NCBI GenBank assembly: GCA_009841115.1
Contig: VXML01000080.1
Coordinates: 62,001-126,000 of the forward strand
Origin: Gemmatimonadota bacterium
Lineage (GTDB): Bacteria > Latescibacterota > UBA2968 > UBA8231
Length of the DNA stretch: 64,000 bases
Direction: 5' to 3'
Below are positions 1-8,434 of the stretch, one piece after another. The notes below the pieces were generated by a model that was not told the origin of the DNA, did no database searches, and worked only from the letters and a program-made list of their open reading frames with translations. The position numbers and the translations under genes were made by a program. Numbering within the stretch: the stretch's first letter is position 1; the number at the start of each line of letters is the position of its first letter.

Positions 1-558
1 GCAGTAGCTAGCTGGTTGGCGCACCGAGCCGCCGGTGTCTGAGCCGAGGGCGAGAATGGTCTCGTCGGCGGCTACGGCTGCGGCCGAACCGCCGCTGGAG
101 CCGCCCGGTACTCGCTCGGGGTCGCGGGGGTTTAAGGCGGGACCAAAGTAAGAATTTTCGCAGGACGAACCCATGGCGAACTCGTCCATGTTGGTCTTAC
201 CGATGAAGACGGCGTCGGCATCGCGCAGCCGCTCGACGGCCGTGGCGTCGTAGGGAGCGATAAAGTGTTCGAGGATTTTCGAGCCACAGGTGGTGCGCCC
301 GCCGCGCACGCAGAGGACGTCCTTGAGGGCCAAGGGAATGCCCGCCAAAGGGTCCAAAGCCGCACCTGCTGCGCGCCGCTGGTCGATGTCGTCGGCGTGG
401 GCTAGGGCACCTTCTGGATCTACGCTGATGAAGGCGTTGATCTGGCCATCGATTGCGCCGATGCGGTCGAGTGCGGCCTCGACTAGCTGACGAGTGGTGA
501 TTTCCCCTTGTTGCAGGCGAGCACTGAGTTCGTGGGCAGTGGCTTGGTTGAGCGCCAT
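1..558 (-). CDS. gatA: Glutamyl-tRNA(Gln)/aspartyl-tRNA(Asn) amidotransferase subunit A, N-terminal part
   Basis: First 186 codons only; the gene runs off the left edge. GatA is the amidase subunit of GatCAB, which takes ammonia from glutamine and amidates misacylated Glu-tRNA(Gln) or Asp-tRNA(Asn) in the cytosol. The Ser-cisSer-Lys triad is visible at K79 (LALKD), S154 in [10 protein letters not shown] and S178 in [11 protein letters not shown], the spacing usual for the family. Other signature stretches are [13 protein letters not shown] and a hydrophobic IPLAL. The ATG lies three bases after the tatA stop, so the two genes are probably cotranscribed; no Shine-Dalgarno site is visible before this start. 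Identification is firm; the C-terminal half cannot be judged. Confidence 0.95.
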   Translation of the reverse strand, partial: MALNQATAHELSARLQQGEITTRQLVEAALDRIGAIDGQINAFISVDPEGALAHADDIDQRRAAGAALDPLAGIPLALKDVLCVRGGRTTCGSKILEHFIAPYDATAVERLRDADAVFIGKTNMDEFAMGSSCENSYFGPALNPRDPERVPGGSSGGSAAAVAADETILALGSDTGGSVRQPASYC

Positions 559-561
559 AAG

Positions 562-864
562 TTAGGAGGCGGCTTGGTCCTTGTCCTTGGACTGAGGCTC
601 GATCTGGGCTTGGTCTTTGGACTGAGGCTCGGTCTGGGCTTGGTCCTTGTCCTTGGACTGAGGCTCAGTCTGGGCCGGAGGGGCCGTAGGCTGAGCAGGT
701 TGCTTGGGGGCCTCGATTTCGTCCTGCACGTCGCGCATGGCGGTGCGGAACTCGCGGATGCCCTTGCCCAAGCCCTGTGCCATCTCGGGGATGCGCTTGG
801 CACCGAAGATGAGCAGAATGACGACGAAGATGATGAGTATTTCCCAATGGCCCATACCGAACAT
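562..864 (-). CDS. tatA: Sec-independent protein translocase TatA/TatE family protein
   Basis: 100 aa subunit that forms the membrane pore-like assembly of the twin-arginine pathway exporting folded proteins. The layout is classic: short periplasmic start MFGMGHWEI, one transmembrane helix (about residues 7-21), the FGAKRIPEMAQ hinge, an amphipathic helix (GLGKGIREFR), then a charged tail. The tail from about residue 62 is three imperfect copies of a DQAQTEPQSKDK-type unit, longer and more repetitive than usual. A GGGAG Shine-Dalgarno site precedes the chosen ATG; an alternative ATG lies three codons in. No tatC is seen here. TatA versus TatB cannot be fully separated, but the FG hinge favours TatA. 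Confidence 0.93.
   Translation of the reverse strand: MFGMGHWEILIIFVVILLIFGAKRIPEMAQGLGKGIREFRTAMRDVQDEIEAPKQPAQPTAPPAQTEPQSKDKDQAQTEPQSKDQAQIEPQSKDKDQAAS
573..674 (-). repeat. Three imperfect 30-36 bp tandem repeats inside tatA
   Basis: Units occupy 573-608, 609-638 and 639-674 (36, 30 and 36 bases). On the plus strand each begins CTTGGTC and ends in TCTGGG; the middle unit lacks six bases. They encode the acidic/glutamine-rich TatA tail, and the length differences are multiples of three, so the frame is kept. This is an in-frame coding minisatellite prone to slippage. Confidence 0.85.
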
Positions 865-888
865 GGCTCTAGCTCCCGAAAGATGTTT

Positions 889-1170
889 TTAATAGCTGTG
901 GCGGAAGTAGTACCAGCCGACGAAGAGTCCCAACATCGTGATTAGGTTAAACTTCAGCGACAGATCAAACGAAAAAGATAGGATGATGAGGTTGAACATG
1001 TGCGGCCCGATGGAATACTCCACATAGCGCAAGAGGGCGAGTTCGACAATGGTATCGGGGCCGACTATGGCGATGAGGATAAACCTCAGCATTTCACCGA
1101 CGATATTCGCGCTGATCATCGTGGTGAAGAGGATGAGGATGAGGTGGCTGAGGGGTTTGCCGTGTAGCAT
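889..1170 (-). CDS. Small membrane protein, DUF4321-like
   Basis: 93 aa protein with an N-terminal hydrophobic stretch (residues 8-35) and a C-terminal one (58-88). The C-terminal pattern NLIILSFSFDLSLKFNLI followed by MLGLFVG resembles the DUF4321 family, small membrane proteins of unknown function; the match is by eye. It starts six bases after the pssA stop and is followed by tatA, so it belongs to the htrA-pssA-DUF4321-tatA-gatA run. No catalytic residues can be pointed out. Family assignment is moderate, function unknown. Confidence 0.7.
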   Translation of the reverse strand: MLHGKPLSHLILILFTTMISANIVGEMLRFILIAIVGPDTIVELALLRYVEYSIGPHMFNLIILSFSFDLSLKFNLITMLGLFVGWYYFRHSY

Positions 1171-1176
1171 TATAAC

Positions 1177-1872
1177 TCAGGCGTGTTGCGTGACGTCGCC
1201 GTGCACGAGCCGGAAGATCCAGCGAATGGGTCCGGAGAAGACGTACACGAGGGTCATGGGAAAGAAAAAGGTGCTGTCGTAGATAGTCAGCCCGACCGTG
1301 GTGATGAAGTAAAGCTGTTTGAAGCGGTCGCCGAGGGAGGTGCCGCGGAAATTGGGAATACTGTCGTAATCGAGCCGACTGACCATCAGGAAGGACAGCA
1401 CTAAAATCAGCAGTACGGCCAGCGGTGTGGCGTGGGGAATGGGCCACGCTTTGACAAAGACCACGTATTGGGTGAGGCAGACCGCAGCCGTGGGAATGGC
1501 CAACCCCATGTAAAATTCGCCGCGCTCGCCGTCGAGGCTGAGCGTATTAAAGCGGGCGAGACGCATGGCACCGCAGAGCAGAAACACAAAAGCCAGCGCC
1601 AGCCCCCAGCCGGTCGGCAGGTGGGCCTGATAGATGATGGCAGCGGGTACGATGCCAAAGGTGCAGGCATCGACGATGGAGTCGAAATGGAGTCCAAACT
1701 GGGAGTCGCGCCCCATGACCCGAGCGAGTTGGCCATCCATTTTGTCGAATACCGCGCCCAAGAAGATGAGCCAAGCGGCTGACACGTAGTTGCCGTTGAA
1801 GGCATAGTGCAGGGCGAGGAACCCGCAAAACAGGTTGCCGATGGTGAAGGCGGTGGGTATGAACTGCCTCAT
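1177..1872 (-). CDS. pssA: CDP-diacylglycerol--serine O-phosphatidyltransferase
   Basis: Membrane enzyme that makes phosphatidylserine from CDP-diacylglycerol and serine, the first step to phosphatidylethanolamine. The CDP-alcohol phosphotransferase motif DGx2ARx8Gx3Dx3D is complete at residues 46-68 (D46, G47, A50, R51, G60, D64, D68). The rest is a string of about six to seven hydrophobic helices; 231 aa fits the small PssA type. The start at MRQFIPTA was chosen because AGGAAGG lies eight bases upstream and an earlier in-frame start would overlap htrA. No psd gene is in view. PssA is preferred over phosphatidylglycerophosphate synthase from the IGNLFCGF N-terminus. Confidence 0.92.
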   Translation of the reverse strand: MRQFIPTAFTIGNLFCGFLALHYAFNGNYVSAAWLIFLGAVFDKMDGQLARVMGRDSQFGLHFDSIVDACTFGIVPAAIIYQAHLPTGWGLALAFVFLLCGAMRLARFNTLSLDGERGEFYMGLAIPTAAVCLTQYVVFVKAWPIPHATPLAVLLILVLSFLMVSRLDYDSIPNFRGTSLGDRFKQLYFITTVGLTIYDSTFFFPMTLVYVFSGPIRWIFRLVHGDVTQHA

Positions 1873-1891
1873 TTTCGCATCCTTCCTGCCG

Positions 1892-2995
1892 CTAGCGCCG
1901 CGTCCGATAGGGACGCTCTTCAAGGGTCAGGTCTAGGTTGTAGTGCTCGTTGTGGCGCACCACATTGAGCGCGGCCACTTCGCCGACGCGCAAGCCGCGC
2001 AGCACGCCAATGGCCTCGTCGGTGCTGCGGATCTTTTCGTCGTTGACCGCAACGATTACATCGCCCTTTTCGAGGCCCGCTAGTTCGGCCGGACTGTCGT
2101 TAGCAACCCTGACGACTAGGACTCCATCCGTGGAATCGAGCCTTAGGTACTCTGCTAGAGGCAGAGTGATGTCTTGGACGGCTAGGATGCCGGTCCAAGA
2201 GCGACGCACTTGGCCGTATTGGCGAATTTCTTCCAAGAAGCTCGTGGCCGTGTCAATGGGAATGGCGAAGCCAATGCCAATAGAGCCGCTGGCGTATTCG
2301 CCGCCGGTGTAGATAAAGCTGTTGATGCCGATGACCTCGCCATCGGCATTGACCAAGGGGCCACCGCTGTTGCCGAGATTGATGGCCGCATCAGTTTGAA
2401 TCATGTCTCGGTAGTAGTAATCGCCTTGGGGTTCGGAAAAGTCGCGATCTAGGGCGCTGACGACGCCGATGCTGACGGTAGGACCCAAATTGAAAGGGTT
2501 GCCAATGGCAATAGCCCATTCGCCGACCAGAATATCGCCCGAAGTCCCGAGGGGCGCAACCGGCATGTTGCCGTCATCTACCTTGAGGACGGCGAGGTCG
2601 AAATTGGGGTCTGAGGCCACATAACGGGCCTCAAAGGTGCGGTCGTCGGGGTCGGGTAGAGAGATAGTAATTTTTTGCAACTGGCGCGGGTCGCCGACGA
2701 CGTGGCTATTGGTGAGAATGTAGCCCTCGTCATCGACGACGAAGCCCGAGCCGGTGGAGACGCGGTCATGGTCTCGGGGCACGTAGTAGAAAGGCGAGAA
2801 AAAGTTCCAAAAAGGATCGCCGCGATACCTGTATAGATGCTGGACGCGTTCGCGATAACGCACGTAGAGGCTGACGACCGAGGGCTGGACCCGCTCTACA
2901 GCCTGCACTACGGCCGTGCGGCGCGACTCCCCAATAGACGCGCTGGCATGGCTCACAATCAATGCCAGCAGAGCGAGCGAGCAGATAAGGCGCAA
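1892..2995 (-). CDS. HtrA/DegP-family periplasmic serine protease with PDZ domain
   Basis: Envelope quality-control protease. Counting from the chosen TTG start, residues 1-20 (LRLICSLALLALIVSHASA) form a signal peptide or anchor; the trypsin-like domain follows with the triad H98 (LTNSHVV), D133 (NFDLAVLKV) and S210 (GNSGGPLV). A single PDZ domain spans about residues 270-365 (GVLVVRVANDSPAELAGL). One PDZ domain gives the DegS/HhoA-like layout rather than DegP. The TTG has GAGGT six bases upstream; a further in-frame start 21 codons earlier would add a tyrosine-rich segment unlike a signal peptide. Gene order suggests cotranscription with pssA. Confidence 0.92.
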   Translation of the reverse strand: MRLICSLALLALIVSHASASIGESRRTAVVQAVERVQPSVVSLYVRYRERVQHLYRYRGDPFWNFFSPFYYVPRDHDRVSTGSGFVVDDEGYILTNSHVVGDPRQLQKITISLPDPDDRTFEARYVASDPNFDLAVLKVDDGNMPVAPLGTSGDILVGEWAIAIGNPFNLGPTVSIGVVSALDRDFSEPQGDYYYRDMIQTDAAINLGNSGGPLVNADGEVIGINSFIYTGGEYASGSIGIGFAIPIDTATSFLEEIRQYGQVRRSWTGILAVQDITLPLAEYLRLDSTDGVLVVRVANDSPAELAGLEKGDVIVAVNDEKIRSTDEAIGVLRGLRVGEVAALNVVRHNEHYNLDLTLEERPYRTRR

Positions 2996-3095
2996 GGTTG
3001 TACCTCGGGAAATGAATTTCGACGACAAGTAACTATAAATTATATAATAATCATACACATAGTTGCAAGTATTGCACAGCTATCTCGCAGTGCCG

Positions 3096-3401
3096 CTAGT
3101 CCGGCAATTCGCCGCGCAGACTCAGGATCGCAGCAAAGCTGTCGTTTTTGGCGGCCTTATTCCTTTTGACAATGCCGCACTTGGTGCAGCGGTGGACGAG
3201 GATGTAATCGCCGCGTTTGATGGTAAATCCCACTGGCTCCATCAAGCCGCGACAGCGCTCGGCGCGGTCACCTGGGTTTACATCGACGTGTTGGCTCCAG
3301 AGGCATTCGGGGCAGTGGTTGGTGTAGCCATCGCCCTGCGCGTGAAAGCCACAATTTTCGCAGGTAAAATTTTCAATGTGCCGCTGGAATTTTTTGTGCA
3401 T
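3096..3401 (-). CDS. RNHCP domain protein
   Basis: 101 aa cytosolic protein with four CxxC/CxxH-type metal sites (CENCGFH, NHCPECLW, HRCTKCG). The core TNHCPECLWSQHVD followed by PGDR is the name-giving RNHCP motif, a zinc-ribbon-like family of unknown function. It is a single compact domain of the usual length. It starts five bases after the truA stop and is probably cotranscribed with it, which hints at an RNA-related role, but that is inference only. No signal peptide or membrane segment is present. Confidence 0.85.
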   Translation of the reverse strand: MHKKFQRHIENFTCENCGFHAQGDGYTNHCPECLWSQHVDVNPGDRAERCRGLMEPVGFTIKRGDYILVHRCTKCGIVKRNKAAKNDSFAAILSLRGELPD

Positions 3402-3406
3402 TTGGG

Positions 3407-4165
3407 CTAGACCATTTCTGCACTAAAACGGCTATCAGGGTACTCCACCCACAGCAGGCAGAGACCGTGCGCAGGGGCTGTGGCGCCGGCCGCCTTGCGG
3501 TCGCTGCTGGCGAGTAGGTCGGCAATGGCCTCCGGCGGCCTCGTGCCGCGGCCGATTTCAACCATCGTGCCGACGAGAATCCGCACCATGTGGCGGAGGA
3601 AGCGGTTGGCCTCGATTTCAAAGACTAGCTCGGGGCCGCGTTGAGACCAGACCGCGTCAAAGACGTGGCAGGTCAGATGTTCGGGGATGGGATCTTGTTT
3701 GTAAAACGCCCCAAAAGAGTGTTCGCCGTAGAGTGAGTGAGTGGCCGCGGCCATAGGTGCCAGAGACAGCGCTGGATAATAGGTCCACACCTGGGTGCGG
3801 TTGACGGCTGCCTTGCCCTGGTGAATGCGGTAGCGATAGCGCTTGCGGGTTGCGCTATAGCGGGCGTGGAAGTTTGCGGCGACCTCGTCGGCGGCGCGCA
3901 CGGCAATGTCCGGGGGCAAGAGGCCATTCAGGCTGCGGAACAGCCGGTCCATGGGCAACGCGGCCTCGGTCTGGAAATGAGCTACCTGTCCGAGAGCGTG
4001 GGTGCCGGCGTCCGTGCGGCCCGCGCCGATGAGGCGGACCGGCTCTTTGAGCAAGGTGTGCAGGGCTTGTTCGAGCGCGTCTTGCACGGTGCGGTCGCTC
4101 TTTTGGCTCTGCCAGCCGGCAAAGTGAGTGCCGTCGTATTCGATTACTAGGCGCAGCGTCCGCAT
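3407..4165 (-). CDS. truA: tRNA pseudouridine(38-40) synthase
   Basis: 252 aa enzyme isomerising uridines 38-40 in the tRNA anticodon arm. The catalytic aspartate is D52 in GAGRTDAGTHALGQV; the N-terminal IEYDGTHFAGWQ, the RYRYRIHQG strand and the late FLRHMVRILVGTMVEIGRG segment are all family hallmarks. Length is normal. It follows the ecfT stop by three bases. In many Firmicutes truA follows ecfT, so the ecfT-truA adjacency here looks conserved. Confidence 0.97.
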   Translation of the reverse strand: MRTLRLVIEYDGTHFAGWQSQKSDRTVQDALEQALHTLLKEPVRLIGAGRTDAGTHALGQVAHFQTEAALPMDRLFRSLNGLLPPDIAVRAADEVAANFHARYSATRKRYRYRIHQGKAAVNRTQVWTYYPALSLAPMAAATHSLYGEHSFGAFYKQDPIPEHLTCHVFDAVWSQRGPELVFEIEANRFLRHMVRILVGTMVEIGRGTRPPEAIADLLASSDRKAAGATAPAHGLCLLWVEYPDSRFSAEMV

Positions 4166-4168
4166 CGC

Positions 4169-4969
4169 CTAACGCAAAAAGTACACGAGCGCGACCAAGC
4201 CTAGGGCGGCCAAGGTGAATAGACCGTCGGCATGGCCAAAGCGCAGCGGACGATAGTGAGTGCGTTCTGCTCCGCTAGCGTAGCAGCGGCTTTCCATGGC
4301 CAAGGCGAGGCGATCGGCGCGACCGCAGGCTGCGACGAGGAGGGGTACGAGGAGGGGCACGAGGTTTTTGATGCGGCGCAGAAAAGAGCCGCTAAAGTCG
4401 GCCCCGCGCGCTAGTTGGGCTTTGCGCAGGCGCTCGGCTTCGTCGAGGAGTACGGGGATAAACCGCAGGGCGATGGAGATCATCAGCGCCACGTCACCGG
4501 CCGGGAAGCCGAAGCGGCGCAAGGGGTTAAAAAGACGCTCTAGGCCGCTAGTTATCTCCATCGGTGCCGTAGTCAGCGTCAAGAGCGTGGCGGCGACGAT
4601 GGCCGCGGCCAGCCGCGCGGTGAAGAAGGCTCCCAAGCGCAGGCCCTCGGCGGTCAGGACGTGATCGGAAAAGGGCAACGGCAAAACGGCGCGACCGGGT
4701 GTGAGCAGCGCGTGGAGGCCAAAGGTGAACAGGAAGAGCCAAGCAAAAGTTTTGAGCTGGCGCAGGATAAGGCGCGAAGGTACTCGTGCCAAAGCGGTGG
4801 CTACCAGTAGGAAAGCTCCAAGCAGCAGCAGGGCGAGTGCGTTGGGCGCTGCAAAGGCCGCCAGCGTCAGCGCGAAAACGGCTCCTAACTTGGTGCGCGG
4901 ATCGAGGTGGTGGATCGGCGAGTCGAGCGCGAGGTAGCGGCCGAGCGCGATGTCCTGCAAAAAGGCCAA
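4169..4969 (-). CDS. ecfT: Energy-coupling factor transporter transmembrane protein EcfT
   Basis: 266 aa membrane component that couples ECF ATPases to substrate-binding S proteins for vitamin uptake. The N-terminus GRYLALDSPIHHLDPRTKL is typical, followed by about five to six hydrophobic segments. The two cytoplasmic coupling motifs are present but altered: AQLARGADF is canonical and AMESRCYASG has Cys for the usual Gly. The start is a TTG four bases after the upstream gene's stop; no ATG lies close. No EcfA ATPase or S component is in the window, so this T unit must use partners encoded elsewhere. Confidence 0.88.
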   Translation of the reverse strand: MAFLQDIALGRYLALDSPIHHLDPRTKLGAVFALTLAAFAAPNALALLLLGAFLLVATALARVPSRLILRQLKTFAWLFLFTFGLHALLTPGRAVLPLPFSDHVLTAEGLRLGAFFTARLAAAIVAATLLTLTTAPMEITSGLERLFNPLRRFGFPAGDVALMISIALRFIPVLLDEAERLRKAQLARGADFSGSFLRRIKNLVPLLVPLLVAACGRADRLALAMESRCYASGAERTHYRPLRFGHADGLFTLAALGLVALVYFLR

Positions 4970-4972
4970 GGG

Positions 4973-5938
4973 CTAGGGCAAAAAGCGATTGGTGAAGGCC
5001 GCGGTGACGTCCACGACCCCTTCTTTGATCAGACCCGCGGCCACCATTTGTTCCAATAGCTCCTGCCAGCGTTCCAAGGTCATGCTGCCGAGGCCGTTCT
5101 GTTGGGCGACTGGGTCGAGAATCATATCCATGGATTCGGCGGCACCATAGGCGAGAATGTCCATACCCATCTCGGGGTTGAGGCTGTTGATATGGCGGTT
5201 GGTGGCCTCTGGCTCGGCGAGGTATTTCTCCCAGCCCTTGACGCTGGCGCGGACTACGGCACCGACGAGTTCAGGCTCGGCGGCGATGCGCTCTTCGGTG
5301 GTGATGAGCACGCTGGTATAAGGGTTGAAGCCGGTATCGGCTACGAGCAGGGCCTTGGGATCGCCGCCTTTGGTCTTGGCGACGAAAGGCTCGCTGAAGA
5401 CGTAGCCCTGCTGGGCGAAATTCTCGTCCGCGAGGAATTGGGTCACATTGCCGGGATAGGGGACGATAGTGACGCCTTCAAATGGGTATTTCCAGCGCAG
5501 ATAGTGCGAGAAGGCCGGGCGCTGCGACAAGGCCAAGGTGATGTTTTTGATTTGCGAAATGGAGTCGATACCCGAGCTCTCGTGGACCATGATGCAGCGC
5601 GGGCTGATCTGGTAGGACGCCATGAGCGCGACTATGGGGATTTGTTGGGCGCGGGCGTACAGGATGTCGTCGGCATTTGTTATGCCAAAGGCTACCGCGT
5701 CGGTGGCCACGCGCTGGACGACCGGCGCATCCGGGCCGCCGCCGAGGATTTCGACCTCAACGCCGTTTTCTTCATAGTAGCCGTGGACTGCGGCTGCGTA
5801 CAAGCCGCCGTGTTCGGCTTCTGGGAACCAGTTGAGGGCGAGTTGGACCTTAGGCAGGGCGTCGGCTGTGGGCGCTTCTTTTTCAGCGGCGCAAGCGACG
5901 AGTGCGAGGAAGGCTGCTAAGAGCGGGTATTTGAACAT
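4973..5938 (-). CDS. ABC transporter substrate-binding lipoprotein, NMT1/THI5-like
   Basis: Periplasmic binding protein of an importer. The N-terminus is a lipoprotein signal with lipobox LVAC (Cys17 by the chosen start MFKYPLLAAF). The NMT1/THI5-like fold is indicated by LALNWFPEAEHGGLYAA, FGITNADDILYARAQ and a long hinge region; relatives bind pyrimidine thiamine precursors, riboflavin or sulfonates, so the substrate is not fixed by sequence. AGGAGA nine bases upstream supports this ATG over an in-frame start 16 codons earlier. It follows the permease gene and completes a three-gene importer (ATPase, permease, binding protein). Confidence 0.88.
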   Translation of the reverse strand: MFKYPLLAAFLALVACAAEKEAPTADALPKVQLALNWFPEAEHGGLYAAAVHGYYEENGVEVEILGGGPDAPVVQRVATDAVAFGITNADDILYARAQQIPIVALMASYQISPRCIMVHESSGIDSISQIKNITLALSQRPAFSHYLRWKYPFEGVTIVPYPGNVTQFLADENFAQQGYVFSEPFVAKTKGGDPKALLVADTGFNPYTSVLITTEERIAAEPELVGAVVRASVKGWEKYLAEPEATNRHINSLNPEMGMDILAYGAAESMDMILDPVAQQNGLGSMTLERWQELLEQMVAAGLIKEGVVDVTAAFTNRFLP

Positions 5939-5987
5939 CACGGGAATTCTCCTAGTGAATTGTAGTGAAAGTTGGCGCGCCGCCATT

Positions 5988-6770
5988 TCACTCGGGCGTG
6001 CCCGTCCAGCGTCTGAATAAGAAATTACTCAAGCTGCCCACGGTGGTAAATAGCCCCAAGCCGAGTAAGGTGCAAAACAGAATGCAGGCGAATAGGTAGT
6101 CGGTTTTGGCTTGGCCGTTGGTGAGGATGATCAAGTAGCCGAGGCCAAAGTCCTCAGTGCCGTAGCCGGCGAAGAATTCGCCGACAATCGCGCCGATGAC
6201 CGACAGACCGCTGGAGATGCGGGCGCCGACGAGCATCTGGGGGACAGCGCCGGGAACGCGGAGCTTGAACAGGACCTGCCAGCGGTTGGCCTTGTTGAGC
6301 GCGAAGAAGTCGAGGATGTGGGGATCGACGCGGGTCAGGCCGTCGGTGGTATTGGCGATGACAGGGAAGAGGGCGATGATGAAGGAGACGGCCACCACGC
6401 CTTGGAGGCCGTAGCCGATCCACAGGATGATCAGGGGCGCGATGGCTACGATGGGCATGGTCTGCAAGAAGATCGCGTATGGATAGAGACTGCGCTCGAT
6501 GAGACGCGACTGGGAAAACAGTAGAGCGACCAAGAAGCCAAAGGCAAAGCTGAGGACAAAGCCCAAGAGGGCACCCGAGGCCGTCAGCAGGGTAGCCGAC
6601 AGCAGGCGCGGCAAATTGTCGGCGATGGCTTGGGCCACGAGCAGGGGACCGGGTAGCAGGAAAGGTTCGATCCCGAGGAGCGAGACGGCACCTTGCCAAG
6701 CGCACACGACCAAGGCGAAAAACAGCAGCGGAGGCAGGGCGTTGGTCGTTAGGGAGCGCAGGCGTTTCAT
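5988..6770 (-). CDS. ABC transporter permease, SsuC/ThiX type
   Basis: 260 aa inner-membrane permease of the BPD_transp_1 family with about six helices. The EAA coupling motif is seen at NRWQVLFKLRVPGAVPQML and the following GARISSGLSVIGAIVGEF, which docks to the ATPase. The ATG overlaps the ATPase stop by four bases (ATGA), indicating translational coupling. With its neighbours it forms a nitrate/sulfonate/thiamine-precursor class importer. Substrate unknown. Confidence 0.9.
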   Translation of the reverse strand: MKRLRSLTTNALPPLLFFALVVCAWQGAVSLLGIEPFLLPGPLLVAQAIADNLPRLLSATLLTASGALLGFVLSFAFGFLVALLFSQSRLIERSLYPYAIFLQTMPIVAIAPLIILWIGYGLQGVVAVSFIIALFPVIANTTDGLTRVDPHILDFFALNKANRWQVLFKLRVPGAVPQMLVGARISSGLSVIGAIVGEFFAGYGTEDFGLGYLIILTNGQAKTDYLFACILFCTLLGLGLFTTVGSLSNFLFRRWTGTPE

Positions 6771-7507
6771 AGCTCATCGGCGTGGGCGAGTTGGCGCGAA
6801 ATCCCGTTGGCTATGCGGATAAATTCAGGGGTGCTGCGCAGGTACGCTGAGCGCGGATAGGGAAACGGGATGGGGATGTCGGCGAGGATGTGACCGGGAC
6901 GCGCGCTCATCACGAGGACCCGCTGGCTGAGGAACACGGCCTCGGAGACGTTGTGCGTGACAAAGAGACTGGTCCAGTGGTCTTCCTGCCACAGGCGCAA
7001 CAACTCCTCGTTGAGCCGCTGGCGGGTGATTTCGTCGAGTGCGCCAAAAGGTTCGTCGAGGAGCAAGATTTGGGGACGGGTCACCAGCGCGCGGGCAATG
7101 GAGACCCGCATGCGCATGCCGCCGGAGAGTTGAGCCGGGTACGCATCGGCAAAATCGGTTAGGCCGACTAGTTCAAGCGTTTGGGTGACGCGTTCGTCGG
7201 CATCCTCGTGGCGCAGCTCTAAGGGGAGGGTGATGTTGTGTGCGACTGATCGCCAAGGCAGCAGCGTGGCGTCTTGGAAGACGAAGGCGAGGCCAAGCGG
7301 ATCGTGGCCCTCCACGCGCAGTTCGCCGCTCGTGGGCGCATCGAGGCCGGCCACGAGGCGGAGGAAGGTGGATTTGCCGCAGCCGGAAGGGCCGACGATG
7401 GAGACGAATTGACCGCGGCTGATTTCCAGATTGAGGTCGTGCAGGGCTTGGACCCCGGAGGGGAAGTACTTGTTGAGTCCTGCGGCTACGACTAGCTGAG
7501 ACTCCAT
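6767..7507 (-). CDS. ABC transporter ATP-binding protein, SsuB/ThiZ type
   Basis: 246 aa ATPase energising the adjacent permease. Walker A is GPSGCGKST (G39-T47), the Q loop lies in FVFQDATLLPW, the signature is LSGGMRMRVSIARAL, Walker B is ILLLDEPFGALD and the switch histidine is in FVTHNVSEA. The DATLLPW Q-loop context is typical of SsuB/TauB-type ATPases. It begins directly after the recombinase stop, so it is read in the uvrC-xer-ABC run. Confidence 0.93.
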   Translation of the reverse strand: MESQLVVAAGLNKYFPSGVQALHDLNLEISRGQFVSIVGPSGCGKSTFLRLVAGLDAPTSGELRVEGHDPLGLAFVFQDATLLPWRSVAHNITLPLELRHEDADERVTQTLELVGLTDFADAYPAQLSGGMRMRVSIARALVTRPQILLLDEPFGALDEITRQRLNEELLRLWQEDHWTSLFVTHNVSEAVFLSQRVLVMSARPGHILADIPIPFPYPRSAYLRSTPEFIRIANGISRQLAHADEL

Positions 7508-8434
7508 CTAACCTCGGGGGTGGTAGGTCTTGTGGACCTCTTTGAGATAGCTGAGGTCGAGGTGCGTGTAGATCTGGGTGGTGGAGATGTCGGCGTGGCC
7601 TAACAGTTCCTGCACGGCGCGGAGGTTGGCGCCGCCTTCTAACAGATGCGTGGCAAAGGAATGGCGCAGGGTGTGGGGGCTGATCTCCCTGCCGATGCGG
7701 GCCTTGTCGCCGGCGGTTTTGATGATCTTCCACACGCTCATCCGCGAGAGCGGGCCGCCTTGGGCGTTGAGAAAGACGTGGTCGCTTGAGTCGGGACGGG
7801 CGAGGTGGGGGCGGCCTTGGCGCAGGTAGTGCCTGAGCGTGCGAGCGTCTTTGGCCGCGATGGGCACGATGCGCTCGCGCCGACCGCGGATGCGGATGAG
7901 GCCCCGCGCTAGCAGCAGGGCCTCCTGTTGCAGCGCGGTCAGCTCGGAGACGCGGATGCCGGTGGCGTAGAGCACGGCGAGGATGGCCCGGTCGCGCTGG
8001 CCCAGCGGCTCGTCGGGGTCGGGCGCGGCGAGGAGAGCGGCGATTTCCTCGACTGAGAGTACGTCGGGCAGGCGGCGCTCCAACTTGGGCGGGTCAAGGA
8101 GTTCGGCTGGGTTGTGCGTCGTTGCGCCCTTGAGCAGTAGGTACTGATGGAAGCGCTTTATCGAGGTGAGGTTGCGGGCCATGGTGGAAGCAGTTAGGCC
8201 GGCGTCGCGCAGCGAGTGGAGCAAGTGGGCGATGTGCTGGTGTTGGACGGCTTCTAGGTGCTCGACGCCTTGGGCGGATAGGTGGTGCAGATAGCGGTTG
8301 AGGTCGCGGCGATAGGCGTCGAGGGTGTTGGCTGCCAGCCCATTGTCGCGCTCCATGGCCGTGAGGAAGCGCTCGCAGGGGTCGGACAAGGTCGCTGGCA
8401 GCGGGCGTTCAGGCGTGGATTTTGGGCGGGCCAT
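7508..8434 (-). CDS. XerC/XerD-type tyrosine recombinase
   Basis: 308 aa site-specific recombinase, the family that resolves chromosome dimers. An N-terminal SAM-like domain (FLTAMERDNGLAANTLDAY) precedes the catalytic domain with R161 (ATGIRVSEL), H254 and R257 (SPHTLRHSFA), H280 (LLGHADIS) and Y289 (TTQIYTHL). The beta-hairpin Lys of GKGxKER is Arg here (IRGRRERIVP). The start MARPKSTP overlaps the end of uvrC by 26 bases; a longer ORF exists but its extra 49 residues are read from uvrC coding sequence. No dif-like site was recognised. Confidence 0.92.
   Translation of the reverse strand: MARPKSTPERPLPATLSDPCERFLTAMERDNGLAANTLDAYRRDLNRYLHHLSAQGVEHLEAVQHQHIAHLLHSLRDAGLTASTMARNLTSIKRFHQYLLLKGATTHNPAELLDPPKLERRLPDVLSVEEIAALLAAPDPDEPLGQRDRAILAVLYATGIRVSELTALQQEALLLARGLIRIRGRRERIVPIAAKDARTLRHYLRQGRPHLARPDSSDHVFLNAQGGPLSRMSVWKIIKTAGDKARIGREISPHTLRHSFATHLLEGGANLRAVQELLGHADISTTQIYTHLDLSYLKEVHKTYHPRG

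Noticed and set aside
5102..5920. A 272-codon plus-strand frame
   Set aside because: Antisense shadow of the substrate-binding lipoprotein gene, caused by GC-biased third positions.
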